DNA from: an uncultured Pseudomonadales bacterium
Lineage (GTDB): Bacteria > Pseudomonadota > Gammaproteobacteria > Pseudomonadales > Pseudohongiellaceae
DNA length: 64,000 nt
NCBI GenBank assembly: GCA_905478195.1
Contig: CAJQHM010000037.1
Location: 1 to 64,000 of the forward strand
Direction of reading: 5' to 3'
Part shown: in pieces, positions 9,277 through 18,127 of the stretch
How positions within the stretch are numbered: the stretch's first letter is position 1
Layout of the letters: each line of letters starts with the position of its first letter
The notes under the pieces: model-generated
Told to the model about the DNA's origin: nothing
Databases searched by the model: none
The model's input: only the letters and a program-made list of their open reading frames with translations
Program-made: the position numbers and the translations under genes

Positions 9277-9606
9277 TTGGAGATCAAGACAGCCTGCCCA
9301 GAACGCACTGGAGAATTAGAAATCAAGAATCATGGCGACGATATCAGCCTTAAGCGTTGCCGCAGTTATTACGGTTTACTGATTCAATCCTTCATGCTGG
9401 AAAAATACGAAGAAGGTGGAAAATATGCAATGTCCGCATTGCAATGTGGATATGGACAAGATCGTTGATCCTAATCAGACCCATATATGGATAGAGGCTG
9501 CCCCAGTCGCGATAGGTTATTTCTCGATGCCGGCAAGTTTACTGACCTGAAGCACGACACTTTCAGCAACAAGATTAAAGCCCTACTGAAAGGCAAACAA
9601 AAATAA
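9277..9606 (+). pseudogene. Decayed zf-TFIIB zinc-ribbon gene with two frameshifts
   Basis: Three frames read in turn give one recognisable zinc-ribbon protein. Frame 1 has CPERTGELEIKNHGDDISLKRCRSYYG. Frame 2 (ATG 9425) has MQCPHCNVDMDKIVDPNQTHIW. Frame 3 has CPSRDRLFLDAGKFTDLKH and ends KGKQK before TAA at 9604. Intact relatives read roughly CPxCGGELE, CRxCYGLL, CPxCxVEMEKI and CPxCxGxFFDAGEFxDL, so the Cys pairs are broken in three of the four knuckles. An intact paralogue lies at 12049-12429. The ORF track shows only the first 63 codons. Two indels plus lost Cys ligands favour true decay over sequencing error. Confidence 0.75.
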
Positions 9607-9613
9607 GCCGCTT

Positions 9614-10408
9614 TTACTCCTTCGCTTCAAGAAGCTCCACGGTGACTACTTGCGAGATTGGATAAACAGAGGGTCCGAATTGATTGTAGACTGCGACGTC
9701 TGCAGCATCTCTGCCAAACCCGATAGCCACATATCCCGCTGTAATCTTTTCCTGTGTTGCATCAAAGGCATACCAGCGCCCACCCACAAATGCTTCGAAC
9801 CAGGCATGCATGTCCATAGGAACCAGCCCATAGTTATAGCCCACTACCAGCCGGGCAGGAATGCTAATCGCTCGACATAAAGCTATGCCCAAGTGGGCCA
9901 GATCTCGGCAGACACCCGTCTGCTTCTGATTTACTTCTACGGCTGAAATTGGATTGTCGCTACTTCCGGGGACATAGCTAATCCTCTCTCGCAGCCAGTC
10001 CTCTATTGCTTCCACCTGATCATAACCCAACAGTTTCCCTTCGGTAATTTCTACTGCCATCTGATTAAAGCTTTCGGACTCACAATATCTGCTGGGAAGC
10101 AAAAAGATCAACACCTCGTTGGGTAGATAGTCGATATCAACAAACGGAGCACCTGGCGCTCTATCAACGACATCAGTAGTCATCACTTCTGCCGCTGTAC
10201 GAATTGCAAAATGCCCTGGTGGGGCTACCAATCTCTGGCAGAGATTTCCGTAATAATCCGTAAATTCAGTAACCGGAATACTAGGCGTTAACTTGTATTC
10301 CTCGCGGCTAATCCACTGCTGCGCACCGCTGCGCGGGCGCAGCATCAGGATAAAGGGTGTAGGCACCGTAATCTCGAACTCAAAATCACAGCTAGTTGCT
10401 AACCACAT
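9614..10408 (-). CDS. Transglutaminase-like cysteine peptidase family protein
   Basis: 264 residues. The catalytic triad region is visible: Cys in [18 protein letters not shown], His in [13 protein letters not shown] and Asp in WYAFDATQ. The N-terminal half (residues 1-110) is beta-rich, as in the bacterial transglutaminase N-domain. There is no signal peptide, so it is cytoplasmic. Bacterial members are usually proteases or amidases rather than cross-linkers. It lies 84 bases downstream of rimK on the same strand and so may be part of that operon, which suggests action on amino-acid-modified or peptide substrates. That link is inference. Confidence 0.85.
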   Translation of the reverse strand: MWLATSCDFEFEITVPTPFILMLRPRSGAQQWISREEYKLTPSIPVTEFTDYYGNLCQRLVAPPGHFAIRTAAEVMTTDVVDRAPGAPFVDIDYLPNEVLIFLLPSRYCESESFNQMAVEITEGKLLGYDQVEAIEDWLRERISYVPGSSDNPISAVEVNQKQTGVCRDLAHLGIALCRAISIPARLVVGYNYGLVPMDMHAWFEAFVGGRWYAFDATQEKITAGYVAIGFGRDAADVAVYNQFGPSVYPISQVVTVELLEAKE

Positions 10409-10492
10409 AGGCTGAACCTCAAATTATTACTCTTCCAAAAACTACTTCCTGCCGCTATAAAATAACTTTTCATACAGCGCCGCAGGCTCTAT

Positions 10493-11704
10493 TTATTGTT
10501 CCTTGTCTTGCTGACCGCCCAGCTCTTCAGACACCAAATCTTGCACATCCGGCCGTCTTCGCTGGCGCGTCTTCTTCGGAATCATTCCTCGCATGGACTC
10601 AAGTTTACCGAAGCAGAGCAGCTTGTCATCTGGCTCCAGAACCCGATCTAAGCGTGGATTTGGGATTACCTTATTGCCGCGATAGAGCGTGAGTACATTG
10701 ATGTCCATCTCGGAGAGCTTCGTATCCCGAATGGTAATGCCGACGAAGTTCGATCCCTCTGGCACATAAATTTCAGTAACACCATAACCTTTGCTTACAG
10801 TTAAGCGTTGGCGAAGATCGATCTCTGGAAAGTCTACCTGAGCGGCAATATAGTCAATAACGGCTCCAGCGATATCCAAGCCCGTACAGGTTTCTATCCC
10901 CTCAATACCGGGAGAAGAATTTACTTCCATGATCTGAGGCCCGTCCTTGCCTTCGAGCATATCTACACCAGCAACCTGCAACCCCAAGATCTGCGCAGCC
11001 CTCACTGCTGTCTCCCGATATTGCTCATCAAGCTCAACGGCTTCGGCGATACCTCCCCGATGCACATTACTTCTGAATTCCTGGCCTTGGGCCACTCGTC
11101 GCATAGCAGCAACTACTCGGTCACCTACAACGAAGGCACGAATATCCTTGCCTTTACTCTCAGCCACAAATTTTTGTATGAGTACGTTCTGCTTCTGGCT
11201 TTGCAGCAGCTCGATAATTGATTCTGCCTGTTTCATAGTGTCAGCGAGCAGCACTCCGATACCCTGTGTACCCTCGATCAGCTTGATCACGACAGGTGCC
11301 CCACCCACGCGCTCTATCGCTGGGATCACGTCTTTCTTCTCACGCACGAACGTAGTTCTTGGGATACCAATATGGTGGCGACTTAATATTTGCAGACTGC
11401 GCAGCTTGTCGCGAGAATTAGTGATGCCGTGTGCGGTGTTAGCACAGAATACATCCATCTCTTGAAACTGCCTCACTACCGCTGTGCCATAGTAAGTAAT
11501 CGAGGCACCTATTCTTGGCAACACCGCATCGTAATGAGCGAGAGGTTGCTGCCGGTAGTAAATATCTGGAACGCCTTTTTGCAGATCAATGGCAAACTTA
11601 AGAGTATTTAAAATCTTTACCTCATGATCGCGGCTCTGAGCCGCTTCTTTCAGTCGGCGAGTGCTGTAGGCATCGGGGCTACAGGAGAGTATTGCTAGTT
11701 TCAT
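10493..11704 (-). CDS. rimK: RimK family ATP-grasp glutamate ligase fused to a TrkA_C domain
   Basis: 403 residues against about 300 for E. coli RimK. Residues 1-290 hold the full ligase: the N-terminal MKLAILSCSPDAYSTRRL, the ATP-grasp core VVIKLIEGTQGIGV and metal ligands in QIMEVNSSPGIEGIE. Residues about 300-372 (GVTEIYVPEGSNFVGITI, then RLDRVLEPDDKLLCFG) look like the TrkA_C/RCK_C ligand-binding fold of potassium-channel regulators. A basic tail follows (KKTRQRRRPD). RimK adds glutamates to the C-terminus of ribosomal protein S6. The added domain could sense a small ligand or nucleotide, which is inference. The gene heads a probable operon with the transglutaminase gene. Confidence 0.88.
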   Translation of the reverse strand: MKLAILSCSPDAYSTRRLKEAAQSRDHEVKILNTLKFAIDLQKGVPDIYYRQQPLAHYDAVLPRIGASITYYGTAVVRQFQEMDVFCANTAHGITNSRDKLRSLQILSRHHIGIPRTTFVREKKDVIPAIERVGGAPVVIKLIEGTQGIGVLLADTMKQAESIIELLQSQKQNVLIQKFVAESKGKDIRAFVVGDRVVAAMRRVAQGQEFRSNVHRGGIAEAVELDEQYRETAVRAAQILGLQVAGVDMLEGKDGPQIMEVNSSPGIEGIETCTGLDIAGAVIDYIAAQVDFPEIDLRQRLTVSKGYGVTEIYVPEGSNFVGITIRDTKLSEMDINVLTLYRGNKVIPNPRLDRVLEPDDKLLCFGKLESMRGMIPKKTRQRRRPDVQDLVSEELGGQQDKEQ

Positions 11705-12048
11705 GGCACGGTCTTCTTTGGAAAAATTGTAGATAGGAATTACAGCGCTATTTTACTCCGGCTGTAGCAGATAGATAGCAGAAAGATAAGGCCAGATAGT
11801 TGGAAAGCACCCTGCTGGCAAGTCTGGAAAATCCCGAAAACGGCAGTCGATAACGTAGCCTCAATGCACCTTACCGAAGCCATCTAATGGATATTCACTC
11901 CCAGCGCAGCGGCCAGAAAGCAGTGCAGATGCTCTCACTTTAGGAGCTGCCTTTCTGGGCTGTCTACCTAAACGTCTATAATCAATGTTATTGCTTTGTG
12001 GCAGTCGTTCAACGTACTCTCTGTAGAGAACCTAGGGAGTCAAAGACC
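11705..12048. promoter_or_regulatory. Divergent intergenic region between rimK and the zf-TFIIB gene
   Basis: 344 bases with no supportable gene. A TATAAT at 11977-11982 fits a -10 box for the plus-strand zinc-ribbon gene, though the -35 (TCTGGG) is poor. AGGGAG near 12034 is the ribosome site for the ATG at 12049. The rimK promoter must lie on the other strand, but I cannot place it. Confidence 0.4.
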
Positions 12049-12429
12049 ATGAATTGTCCTAAATGTAGCGCCGAGTTTGAAACGATTTCTTTTAACGATA
12101 TTGAAGTCGACAGATGCACAGGGTGCAAAGGGCTCTGGTTCGACGTGCTCAAGAAGGATGACCTACTCAAAATTAAGGGTTCTGAATCTATCGATATTGG
12201 CGTTAAACAAGTTGGTGAGAGTTATCGAGATATGCGAAAGATTCAATGTCCAAAGTGTAGCCGGCCTATGCTACCCATGGTCGACAAAGACCAGTTTCAT
12301 ATAAAATATGAAACCTGTGTAGACTGCTTTGGCACCTTCTTCGACGCTGGTGAATTTCGCGACCTCAAGGAAAGGTCTGTGCTGGAACGGTTTGCACAGA
12401 TGCTGGGAACGCTGCGGACCCATATATGA
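12049..12429 (+). CDS. zf-TFIIB domain zinc-ribbon protein
   Basis: Start chosen at ATG 12049, preceded by AGGGAG. The ORF-track start at 11998 adds residues with no family match. It has two zinc ribbons. The first is MNCPKCSAEF with CTGCKGLWFD. The second is IQCPKCSRPM with CVDCFGTFFDAGEFRDL. All eight Cys are present. The fold resembles the TFIIB zinc ribbon, but no biochemical role is established for these small bacterial proteins. A broken paralogue sits 2.4 kb away at 9277-9606. Confidence 0.85.
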   Translation: MNCPKCSAEFETISFNDIEVDRCTGCKGLWFDVLKKDDLLKIKGSESIDIGVKQVGESYRDMRKIQCPKCSRPMLPMVDKDQFHIKYETCVDCFGTFFDAGEFRDLKERSVLERFAQMLGTLRTHI

Positions 12430-12444
12430 GAACGCCTCGTCGCC

Positions 12445-13710
12445 CTAGTCGATCATGCTCTGATACACCATCGCCTTAAATTTTTCAGCTATAGAATAAG
12501 CGCCCGCCGGCTGGACTTGCAGCATTATCACTACACTGGTGCCAGAGATAGGGTCTGCCCAGGAGAAAGTACCCAGCGAACCACTCCAGCCAAACTCACC
12601 GTTCGTTGTGCCATAGGAACTCTTGGATTCATCTACCACCACGGCCATACCATAGCCCCAACCTCGATCGAGCATCGGGTTATTCGGATTTGTACCGAAG
12701 GGCATTAGCGCAGCCGATATATGATTGCGCGTCATCGTTTCTACTGTTGCTTGCTCCAGGATTCGCTGCCCTTCGAGTTCGCCACCGTTGAGCAAGGCCT
12801 GAAGGAAGCGCAGATAATCGGGCACCGTGCTGACGATACCCGCCGCTCCTTCTAGCAGCGGTGGATCTTGGGTGATGGGTATGGGCATCGGCGGCAGTAT
12901 ACTCAGGCTTCTGTCTTCGGGCGACACCCGATAGGCTCGAGCCAATCTCTGCGCTTTTGCCGCACTCACATAGAAGGCCGTGTCATCCATCTGCAGTGGT
13001 CCGTAGACCTGCCCATTCAGGTAGTCATCAAAGTCCTGACCAGACACTATCTCGATTATGCGCCCCAACACCGTTATAGAAATACTGTAGACCCACTGTT
13101 CACCCGGATCGCCAAGTAGCGGAACCGCGGCTACCTTCTCGACCAATAGCTCCAGGGAATCGCCCCGGGAGCGTACCTCGTTCTGCCTATAGAGAGCGCC
13201 AAATCTATGGCTGAGGCCTGCCGTATTGAGCAGCAAATCTTCTATAGTCATCTCCCGGCTACTTGCGCGAGTTTCAGAAAAGTCGGCTGCATCGGGATCT
13301 ATAAAGACCCGGGCGTTTCCGAAACTGGGAATAAATTTCGAGACAGGATCTTGCAGATTCATCTTGCCCTGCTCAATCAACTGCATCGCGGCCACCGCCG
13401 TGATCGGCTTACTCATAGAGCGGATCTGGAAGATCGAGTCCTCCAACATCGGGTTTTCTTGCTCGATGTTATTCCAGCCCATGCTTTCCAGATAGACGAC
13501 CTCACCATGGCGAGCTACCCCCGCGACGAGACCCGCGACGCGCCCATCTTCCACATGCTGCAATAACATCTTATGTGCCAGTGCGAGTCTTTGCGATGAG
13601 AAACCCAGATTCTCCGGCATACCCCGCTCCAGACCACTGGGAGGAGCGGCAAGCACCGGCGGGCTTAAAGACAATAATGTAAGCAGAAGCAGGGAATTAA
13701 CTCTAGCCAT
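12445..13710 (-). CDS. Exported beta-lactamase/penicillin-binding-like serine hydrolase
   Basis: Start set at the internal ATG 13710 (MARVNSLLLLTLLSLS), which opens a clean signal peptide ending near VLAAPP. The catalytic SxxK is SMSKPITAV, and the Tyr motif is WVYSISITVLG. The C-terminal WGYGMAVVVD and FGWSGSLGTFSWADP match the class C beta-lactamase-like (esterase/EstB) family. Members of this group hydrolyse esters or peptides in the periplasm more often than antibiotics. It is convergent with the zf-TFIIB gene, with only 15 bases between the stops. Confidence 0.85.
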   Translation of the reverse strand: MARVNSLLLLTLLSLSPPVLAAPPSGLERGMPENLGFSSQRLALAHKMLLQHVEDGRVAGLVAGVARHGEVVYLESMGWNNIEQENPMLEDSIFQIRSMSKPITAVAAMQLIEQGKMNLQDPVSKFIPSFGNARVFIDPDAADFSETRASSREMTIEDLLLNTAGLSHRFGALYRQNEVRSRGDSLELLVEKVAAVPLLGDPGEQWVYSISITVLGRIIEIVSGQDFDDYLNGQVYGPLQMDDTAFYVSAAKAQRLARAYRVSPEDRSLSILPPMPIPITQDPPLLEGAAGIVSTVPDYLRFLQALLNGGELEGQRILEQATVETMTRNHISAALMPFGTNPNNPMLDRGWGYGMAVVVDESKSSYGTTNGEFGWSGSLGTFSWADPISGTSVVIMLQVQPAGAYSIAEKFKAMVYQSMID

Positions 13711-13820
13711 ATCGATACCTATGAAGTGATGCAAGATAATTGCTTCGGCCCCATTAGCGCAGAGAGCTAATGAAGCCGAATACTAGGGCCAATCATTACG
13801 ACCTGCGCAGACAGGGCTAT

Positions 13821-15188
13821 TTAGTCTGTATCATGCAGGCTGGTTTTGTAGGTTTCGGTTAACATCACAACGGAAAGCAGCGACAGTAGTGATGCGATCG
13901 CTATATAGACTGACACCCACACGATGTCGTATTCTGTCCACAGAATGGTTGCTATGGTGGGTGCGAAAGCTCCACCTAAGATCGCTCCAACCTGATACCC
14001 CAGTGAAGCTCCCGAGTATCGAACTTCGGTGCTAAATAGTTCGGTAAAGAACGCCGCCTGAGGTCCGTACATCATACCAAGAAACATTAGGCCGCCGCTT
14101 ACCGCAACTACAATCAGCCAAAAGTTACCTGTATCTATGAGCGGGAACAAGGCAAATGCCCACACGCCAGTTAGGATCGCCCCTAGCATGAATATACCGC
14201 GACGACCGTTTCTATCAGAGTAAGAAGCCGCCAGAAACTGGGCTGGAATTTGAAGTACCGAAGCCAGCATTACCGCGAACAACATTTCATTTCTGGTCAT
14301 CCCCGCACCCTCTGCGTCGGTGCCATATGCCAAGACGAAGCCGATCAAAATATAGAACGCGACTTGAATAGACAGAAACGCACCCGCAGCCAAGGCGATC
14401 CGCTTCGGGTATTTGGCAATTGCCTCTAATACGGGCGAACGTCTTACGACGGCAGGCCCCGCTGCTTCGGCGTGTTTCTTCGCCTGAAGTTCCTGCAGTT
14501 CCTTAAAGGCATCGGTGTCCTCCATATGCAGCTGCACATACATGCTGATCCAAATCAGCACGACACTGGAGATGAAGGGTATACGCCAACCCCACTGCAT
14601 GAACGCGTCTTCCGATACCGAATAACTAATAATCATAAATGCTACATTGGCCAGGATCACTCCTGCTGGAGCGCCCGCCTGGGCATAGGCGCCATAGTAG
14701 CCACGCTTATCTGCCGGAGCACTCTCGGTGACCAGCAACATGGCTCCGCCCCATTGTCCGCCTATGGCAAGGCCCTGGGTGAATCGAAGCAGGCTCAGTA
14801 AAATTGGCGCCGCCACCCCGATAGTTGCGAAGGTAGGCAGAAGACCAATCAATGTCGAGGCGACGCCCATCATCATCAACGCGACAACGAGTGTACGCTT
14901 GCGTCCGATTCGATCACCGAAATGACCAAAGAGAATGCCGCCCAGAGGGCGCGCTATAAAACCGAAGGCGAAGGTACCGAAAGAAAGAATGAGACCTATC
15001 GTCGGAGTACTATCTGGGAAGAAGGCAGAAGGAAATACTAAGGCTGCCGCTGTTGCGTAGAGGAAAAAGTCATACCATTCGATGCTAGTTCCCGCCAATG
15101 CCGTCAATGCGACCTTGCGCATACTGGCTTCGACATGAGCCTGGCTCTGTGGATCGGTCTCGGGTGTGGAGCTTATATCAGCAGCCAT
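13821..15188 (-). CDS. MFS transporter, metabolite:H+ symporter (MHS) family
   Basis: 455 residues with about 12 membrane helices. The N-terminal signature TSIEWYDFFLYATAAALVF and the first cytoplasmic loop GHFGDRIGRKRTLV are diagnostic of the MHS subfamily (relatives of ShiA, KgtP and ProP). Loop 8-9 repeats the motif as SYSDRNGRRGIF. It should import an organic acid or osmolyte with protons, but the substrate cannot be read from sequence. GGAGG precedes the ATG. Confidence 0.88.
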   Translation of the reverse strand: MAADISSTPETDPQSQAHVEASMRKVALTALAGTSIEWYDFFLYATAAALVFPSAFFPDSTPTIGLILSFGTFAFGFIARPLGGILFGHFGDRIGRKRTLVVALMMMGVASTLIGLLPTFATIGVAAPILLSLLRFTQGLAIGGQWGGAMLLVTESAPADKRGYYGAYAQAGAPAGVILANVAFMIISYSVSEDAFMQWGWRIPFISSVVLIWISMYVQLHMEDTDAFKELQELQAKKHAEAAGPAVVRRSPVLEAIAKYPKRIALAAGAFLSIQVAFYILIGFVLAYGTDAEGAGMTRNEMLFAVMLASVLQIPAQFLAASYSDRNGRRGIFMLGAILTGVWAFALFPLIDTGNFWLIVVAVSGGLMFLGMMYGPQAAFFTELFSTEVRYSGASLGYQVGAILGGAFAPTIATILWTEYDIVWVSVYIAIASLLSLLSVVMLTETYKTSLHDTD

Positions 15189-15304
15189 GGTGCCTCCAGT
15201 TTGTTGGTTTGTTCTTATTATGAGCAGCTCTGAGCATAGCAGGATTTTGCGCTGGGTCGCATTAAAATGAGCCCAAAACCGCTAAATCCAGTATCATCGC
15301 CAGT

Positions 15305-15742
15305 ATGTACTACGAACTATTGAGACTATTGCACTTTGTCGCCATCTTTTGTTTTGCGGGAGCGCTCGTTGTAGAAAACATGGCCATCAAGCCACAGATC
15401 AGTGGCGAAGATGCACGCAATTTGGCGAAGGTGGATGCCGTATGCGGTATCAGCGCGCTACTCGTATTTAGTATAGGGCTGACACTCTGGCTATGGGTTG
15501 GCAAACCTGCGGAATTTTATTCAGGCAACCCTATCTTTCACGCGAAGCTCGGTCTGTTCCTGCTGATGGTACTTTGCGCGATTGTCCCTGCAGCATTCTT
15601 TCTCAAGCATCGAAAGTCTTACGAGGAGATCATCGCAGTGCCTTCCTATCTTAGATTACTGCTAAAATTCGAACTTGTTCTTCTGCTAATAATTCCCGTG
15701 TTGGCGCTTCTGATGGCGCGCGGCATTGGGCTCAGTGCCTAG
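15305..15742 (+). CDS. DUF2214 family integral membrane protein
   Basis: 145 residues with four membrane segments. The start YELLRLLHFVAIFCFAGAL, the NMAIKP segment, and LWLWVGKPAEFYSGNPIFHAKL match DUF2214, a family distantly like CopD or cytochrome b-type proteins. Conserved His residues (LLHFV, FHAKL) could bind a metal or heme. The function is unknown. It is divergent from the MHS carrier gene. Confidence 0.75.
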   Translation: MYYELLRLLHFVAIFCFAGALVVENMAIKPQISGEDARNLAKVDAVCGISALLVFSIGLTLWLWVGKPAEFYSGNPIFHAKLGLFLLMVLCAIVPAAFFLKHRKSYEEIIAVPSYLRLLLKFELVLLLIIPVLALLMARGIGLSA

Positions 15743-15804
15743 ACCCTACACTAGTTAGCACAGCTCTCCCGATTCCGCTAATTGCTTGAGCTATAGGCTA
15801 GCAT

Positions 15805-16995
15805 CTATCTTCCTATCGACTGATCCCAATTCAAAGACTGATATTTTTCCAAAATACGCATTAGATCTGCTATAGAAATTGCGCGAAGCTCTCCACGGGA
15901 ACTACTAACGGTAGTGGCCTTGAATATCGCGTTGTATATGGCTTCTTCCGTTGCCTCGGCGGTAGCTGCAAACAGTGGTGTCATCGATTCGTTTACCAGA
16001 ACTTCAAGCGGTACGGGTGTATCACTAATCCTGGGTTTACGCACATCGGGATGAGTCGAGAAGGCGATCACGTAATCACCAGATCCATTGCTGGCAAAGG
16101 AGCCGGTTCGCGCCAGCCCCATCAGTGCCCTGCGAGCCACGCGATCTAGATTTCGTGCAGTCAGTGGAGCGTCAGTTGCCACGACCATCATGATCGAGCC
16201 ATCCTCCTTGTCAGAATCCGCAACCGGTTCGAGAAAATCGCGAAAGGTATAATTGCCCAGTTCTCGCCCTACAGGAGCGCCATTGATCGAAAGCGCGCCA
16301 CCATAATTAGTCTGCACTAATACACCTATCGTATAGCCACCCAGCTCATCGGGTAAGACTCGGGAACTGCTGCCAATACCCCCTTTCCAGCCGAAGGCCT
16401 GAGTGCCGGTCCCGGCGCCGACACTGCCTTCGGCGACAGGGCCACTGTGCGCATTATCCAAAGCAGAATAGACCTGCTCTTTCTGAATTGGGTCGGCCCA
16501 CATATTGTTAACGCGACTGTCATTCGTCTCTCCGACGATAGGATTCAAAGTGTGCTCTCCCATTCCAGGCTGCTCATACATCCATTCTTTAAGCGCGTTC
16601 GCGGCGCTCCATACGCAAAGTGTACAAGTTAAGAGAATCGGCGTTTCTATTTCACCGAACTCTCGTACCTGCGTCTCTCCAACCATTTTGCCATAGCCGT
16701 TTCCGGTGTGTATCCAGGCAGGAATGGGGTTTGTATAAAGGTTGCCGGGCGCCGGGATTATCGCCGTCACACCTGTGCGAATATCATCACCTTCGATGAG
16801 AGTCGTATGGCCCACTCTCACACCCTCAACATCGGTAATCGCGTTCAACTCGCCAGGCTGAAAGACTCCAACTATGACACCCGCCTCTCGTGCCCGCGGC
16901 CGCGCATCATCCTGCGCCAAGGCAAGCTGAGTCAGGCTAGTTAAAATAAGGAAGATGGGTATAGCCACCGCTGGGATCAATGGATTAGTGCGCAT
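15805..16995 (-). CDS. Exported P1 (S58) family peptidase, DmpA-like
   Basis: 396 residues with a signal peptide (PAVAIPIFLILTSLTQLALAQ). Family features in order: ITDVEGVRVGHTTL, GVTAIIPAPG, GNGYGKMVGETQVREFG, and the self-processing region FGWKGGIGSSSRVL. DmpA-type enzymes cut themselves before a Ser/Thr that becomes the nucleophile and then release N-terminal amino acids or beta-amino acids. The likely nucleophile is a Ser in GIGSSSR. The signal peptide puts this one in the periplasm. AGGAG precedes the ATG. Confidence 0.88.
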   Translation of the reverse strand: MRTNPLIPAVAIPIFLILTSLTQLALAQDDARPRAREAGVIVGVFQPGELNAITDVEGVRVGHTTLIEGDDIRTGVTAIIPAPGNLYTNPIPAWIHTGNGYGKMVGETQVREFGEIETPILLTCTLCVWSAANALKEWMYEQPGMGEHTLNPIVGETNDSRVNNMWADPIQKEQVYSALDNAHSGPVAEGSVGAGTGTQAFGWKGGIGSSSRVLPDELGGYTIGVLVQTNYGGALSINGAPVGRELGNYTFRDFLEPVADSDKEDGSIMMVVATDAPLTARNLDRVARRALMGLARTGSFASNGSGDYVIAFSTHPDVRKPRISDTPVPLEVLVNESMTPLFAATAEATEEAIYNAIFKATTVSSSRGELRAISIADLMRILEKYQSLNWDQSIGR

Positions 16996-17223
16996 CGTAG
17001 TTTCTCTCCTAGCCTTCTACCCTGAACAGAGTCTGGGTGTTTAATCTGGTTAACTTCCGCATTGTAGCACTCCAACAATACACTGCCTGTGCAGCAAAGA
17101 CCGAGGAGCTTAAGCTGAGGCAACCGTTGAGGCGAGAATAGGATCGATAGAAACAGTAGAGAGATACCGTCATTCTGTTATTCTCATTATCCTTACGACA
17201 AGACAAGAGATTAGAGCCCCAGG

Positions 17224-17988
17224 ATGAAGAGATTATTACTAACGCTTTGTCAGCTAATGCTATCACTAGGCCTTGCCTCACCGAGTCTTTCTCAAGGACT
17301 GGATACCAGCGCGCTGGAACTCGCCCTTTACGGACCAGACCGAGAAGTCACCGATTTCGCGAGAGATAGCGCCAGGAAGCCTGTACAGGTATTGGATTTT
17401 CTCGGCGTCGAATCCGGCATGACGGTACTCGACCTCTATGCCGCCGGCGGCTACTACACTTTCATACTCTCCAAGGCAGTTGGCGAAACCGGGACTGTCT
17501 ATGCACAGAATACGGAGCGCGGTTTGCGCTTCGTAGAAGACCGACAGAACATGACGCAAGGGGAGGCACTGAATGCCAAGATCGAACAAGGTAATCTGCA
17601 CAACGTCATACAGATAGTTAGACCGCTGCCAGATATAGGCCTGGCAGAAAACTCCCTGGACTTCGTGATTGTGGCTCAGACCCTACACGACTACTACAAC
17701 CCCAACTCCCAGCGCGCACTGGAGATGCTATTGCAGTTAAAGGCCCTGCTTAAGCCGGGCGGCGTTCTTGGTATCACCGACCATATTGGCGTTGCGGGTC
17801 GAGATAATCGCGACATGCACCGCATGGAAATCCAGCAGGCAATCGAACTGGCACTGCAGGCTGGATTCGGGGTTGAATCCAGCGAGATCCTGCGCGAACC
17901 CAGAGACGATCATAGCCGCAGCATCTTCGATCCGCGGCTCAACCGAAGTACAGATCGGTTCCTGCTAAAACTCACCAAACCACTGTAA
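17224..17988 (+). CDS. Exported class I SAM methyltransferase-like protein
   Basis: 254 residues. The start MKRLLLTLCQLMLSLGLASPSLSQ is a signal peptide. Motif I is TVLDLYAAGGYYTFILSKAVG, followed by GTVYAQN, the acidic motif DFVIVAQTLHDYY and the post-motif LLKPGGVLGITDH. This matches the predicted methyltransferases of COG4798. Export is odd for a SAM-dependent enzyme because SAM is cytoplasmic. Either the hydrophobic start is a membrane anchor or the protein has another role. It is probably a single-gene unit. Confidence 0.8.
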   Translation: MKRLLLTLCQLMLSLGLASPSLSQGLDTSALELALYGPDREVTDFARDSARKPVQVLDFLGVESGMTVLDLYAAGGYYTFILSKAVGETGTVYAQNTERGLRFVEDRQNMTQGEALNAKIEQGNLHNVIQIVRPLPDIGLAENSLDFVIVAQTLHDYYNPNSQRALEMLLQLKALLKPGGVLGITDHIGVAGRDNRDMHRMEIQQAIELALQAGFGVESSEILREPRDDHSRSIFDPRLNRSTDRFLLKLTKPL

Positions 17989-18127
17989 GCAGCGGCGAGC
18001 AGATGTCCGGAAATCCATGGAATCGCGTGGAGTTGCCTGACCATTTTTGATAACCTCAATGTCACGTTACCGGCCAAATCAGCTACAGCCTCGAATTCAC
18101 TCATCAAGCCCGAATGAAGAGCAAAAA

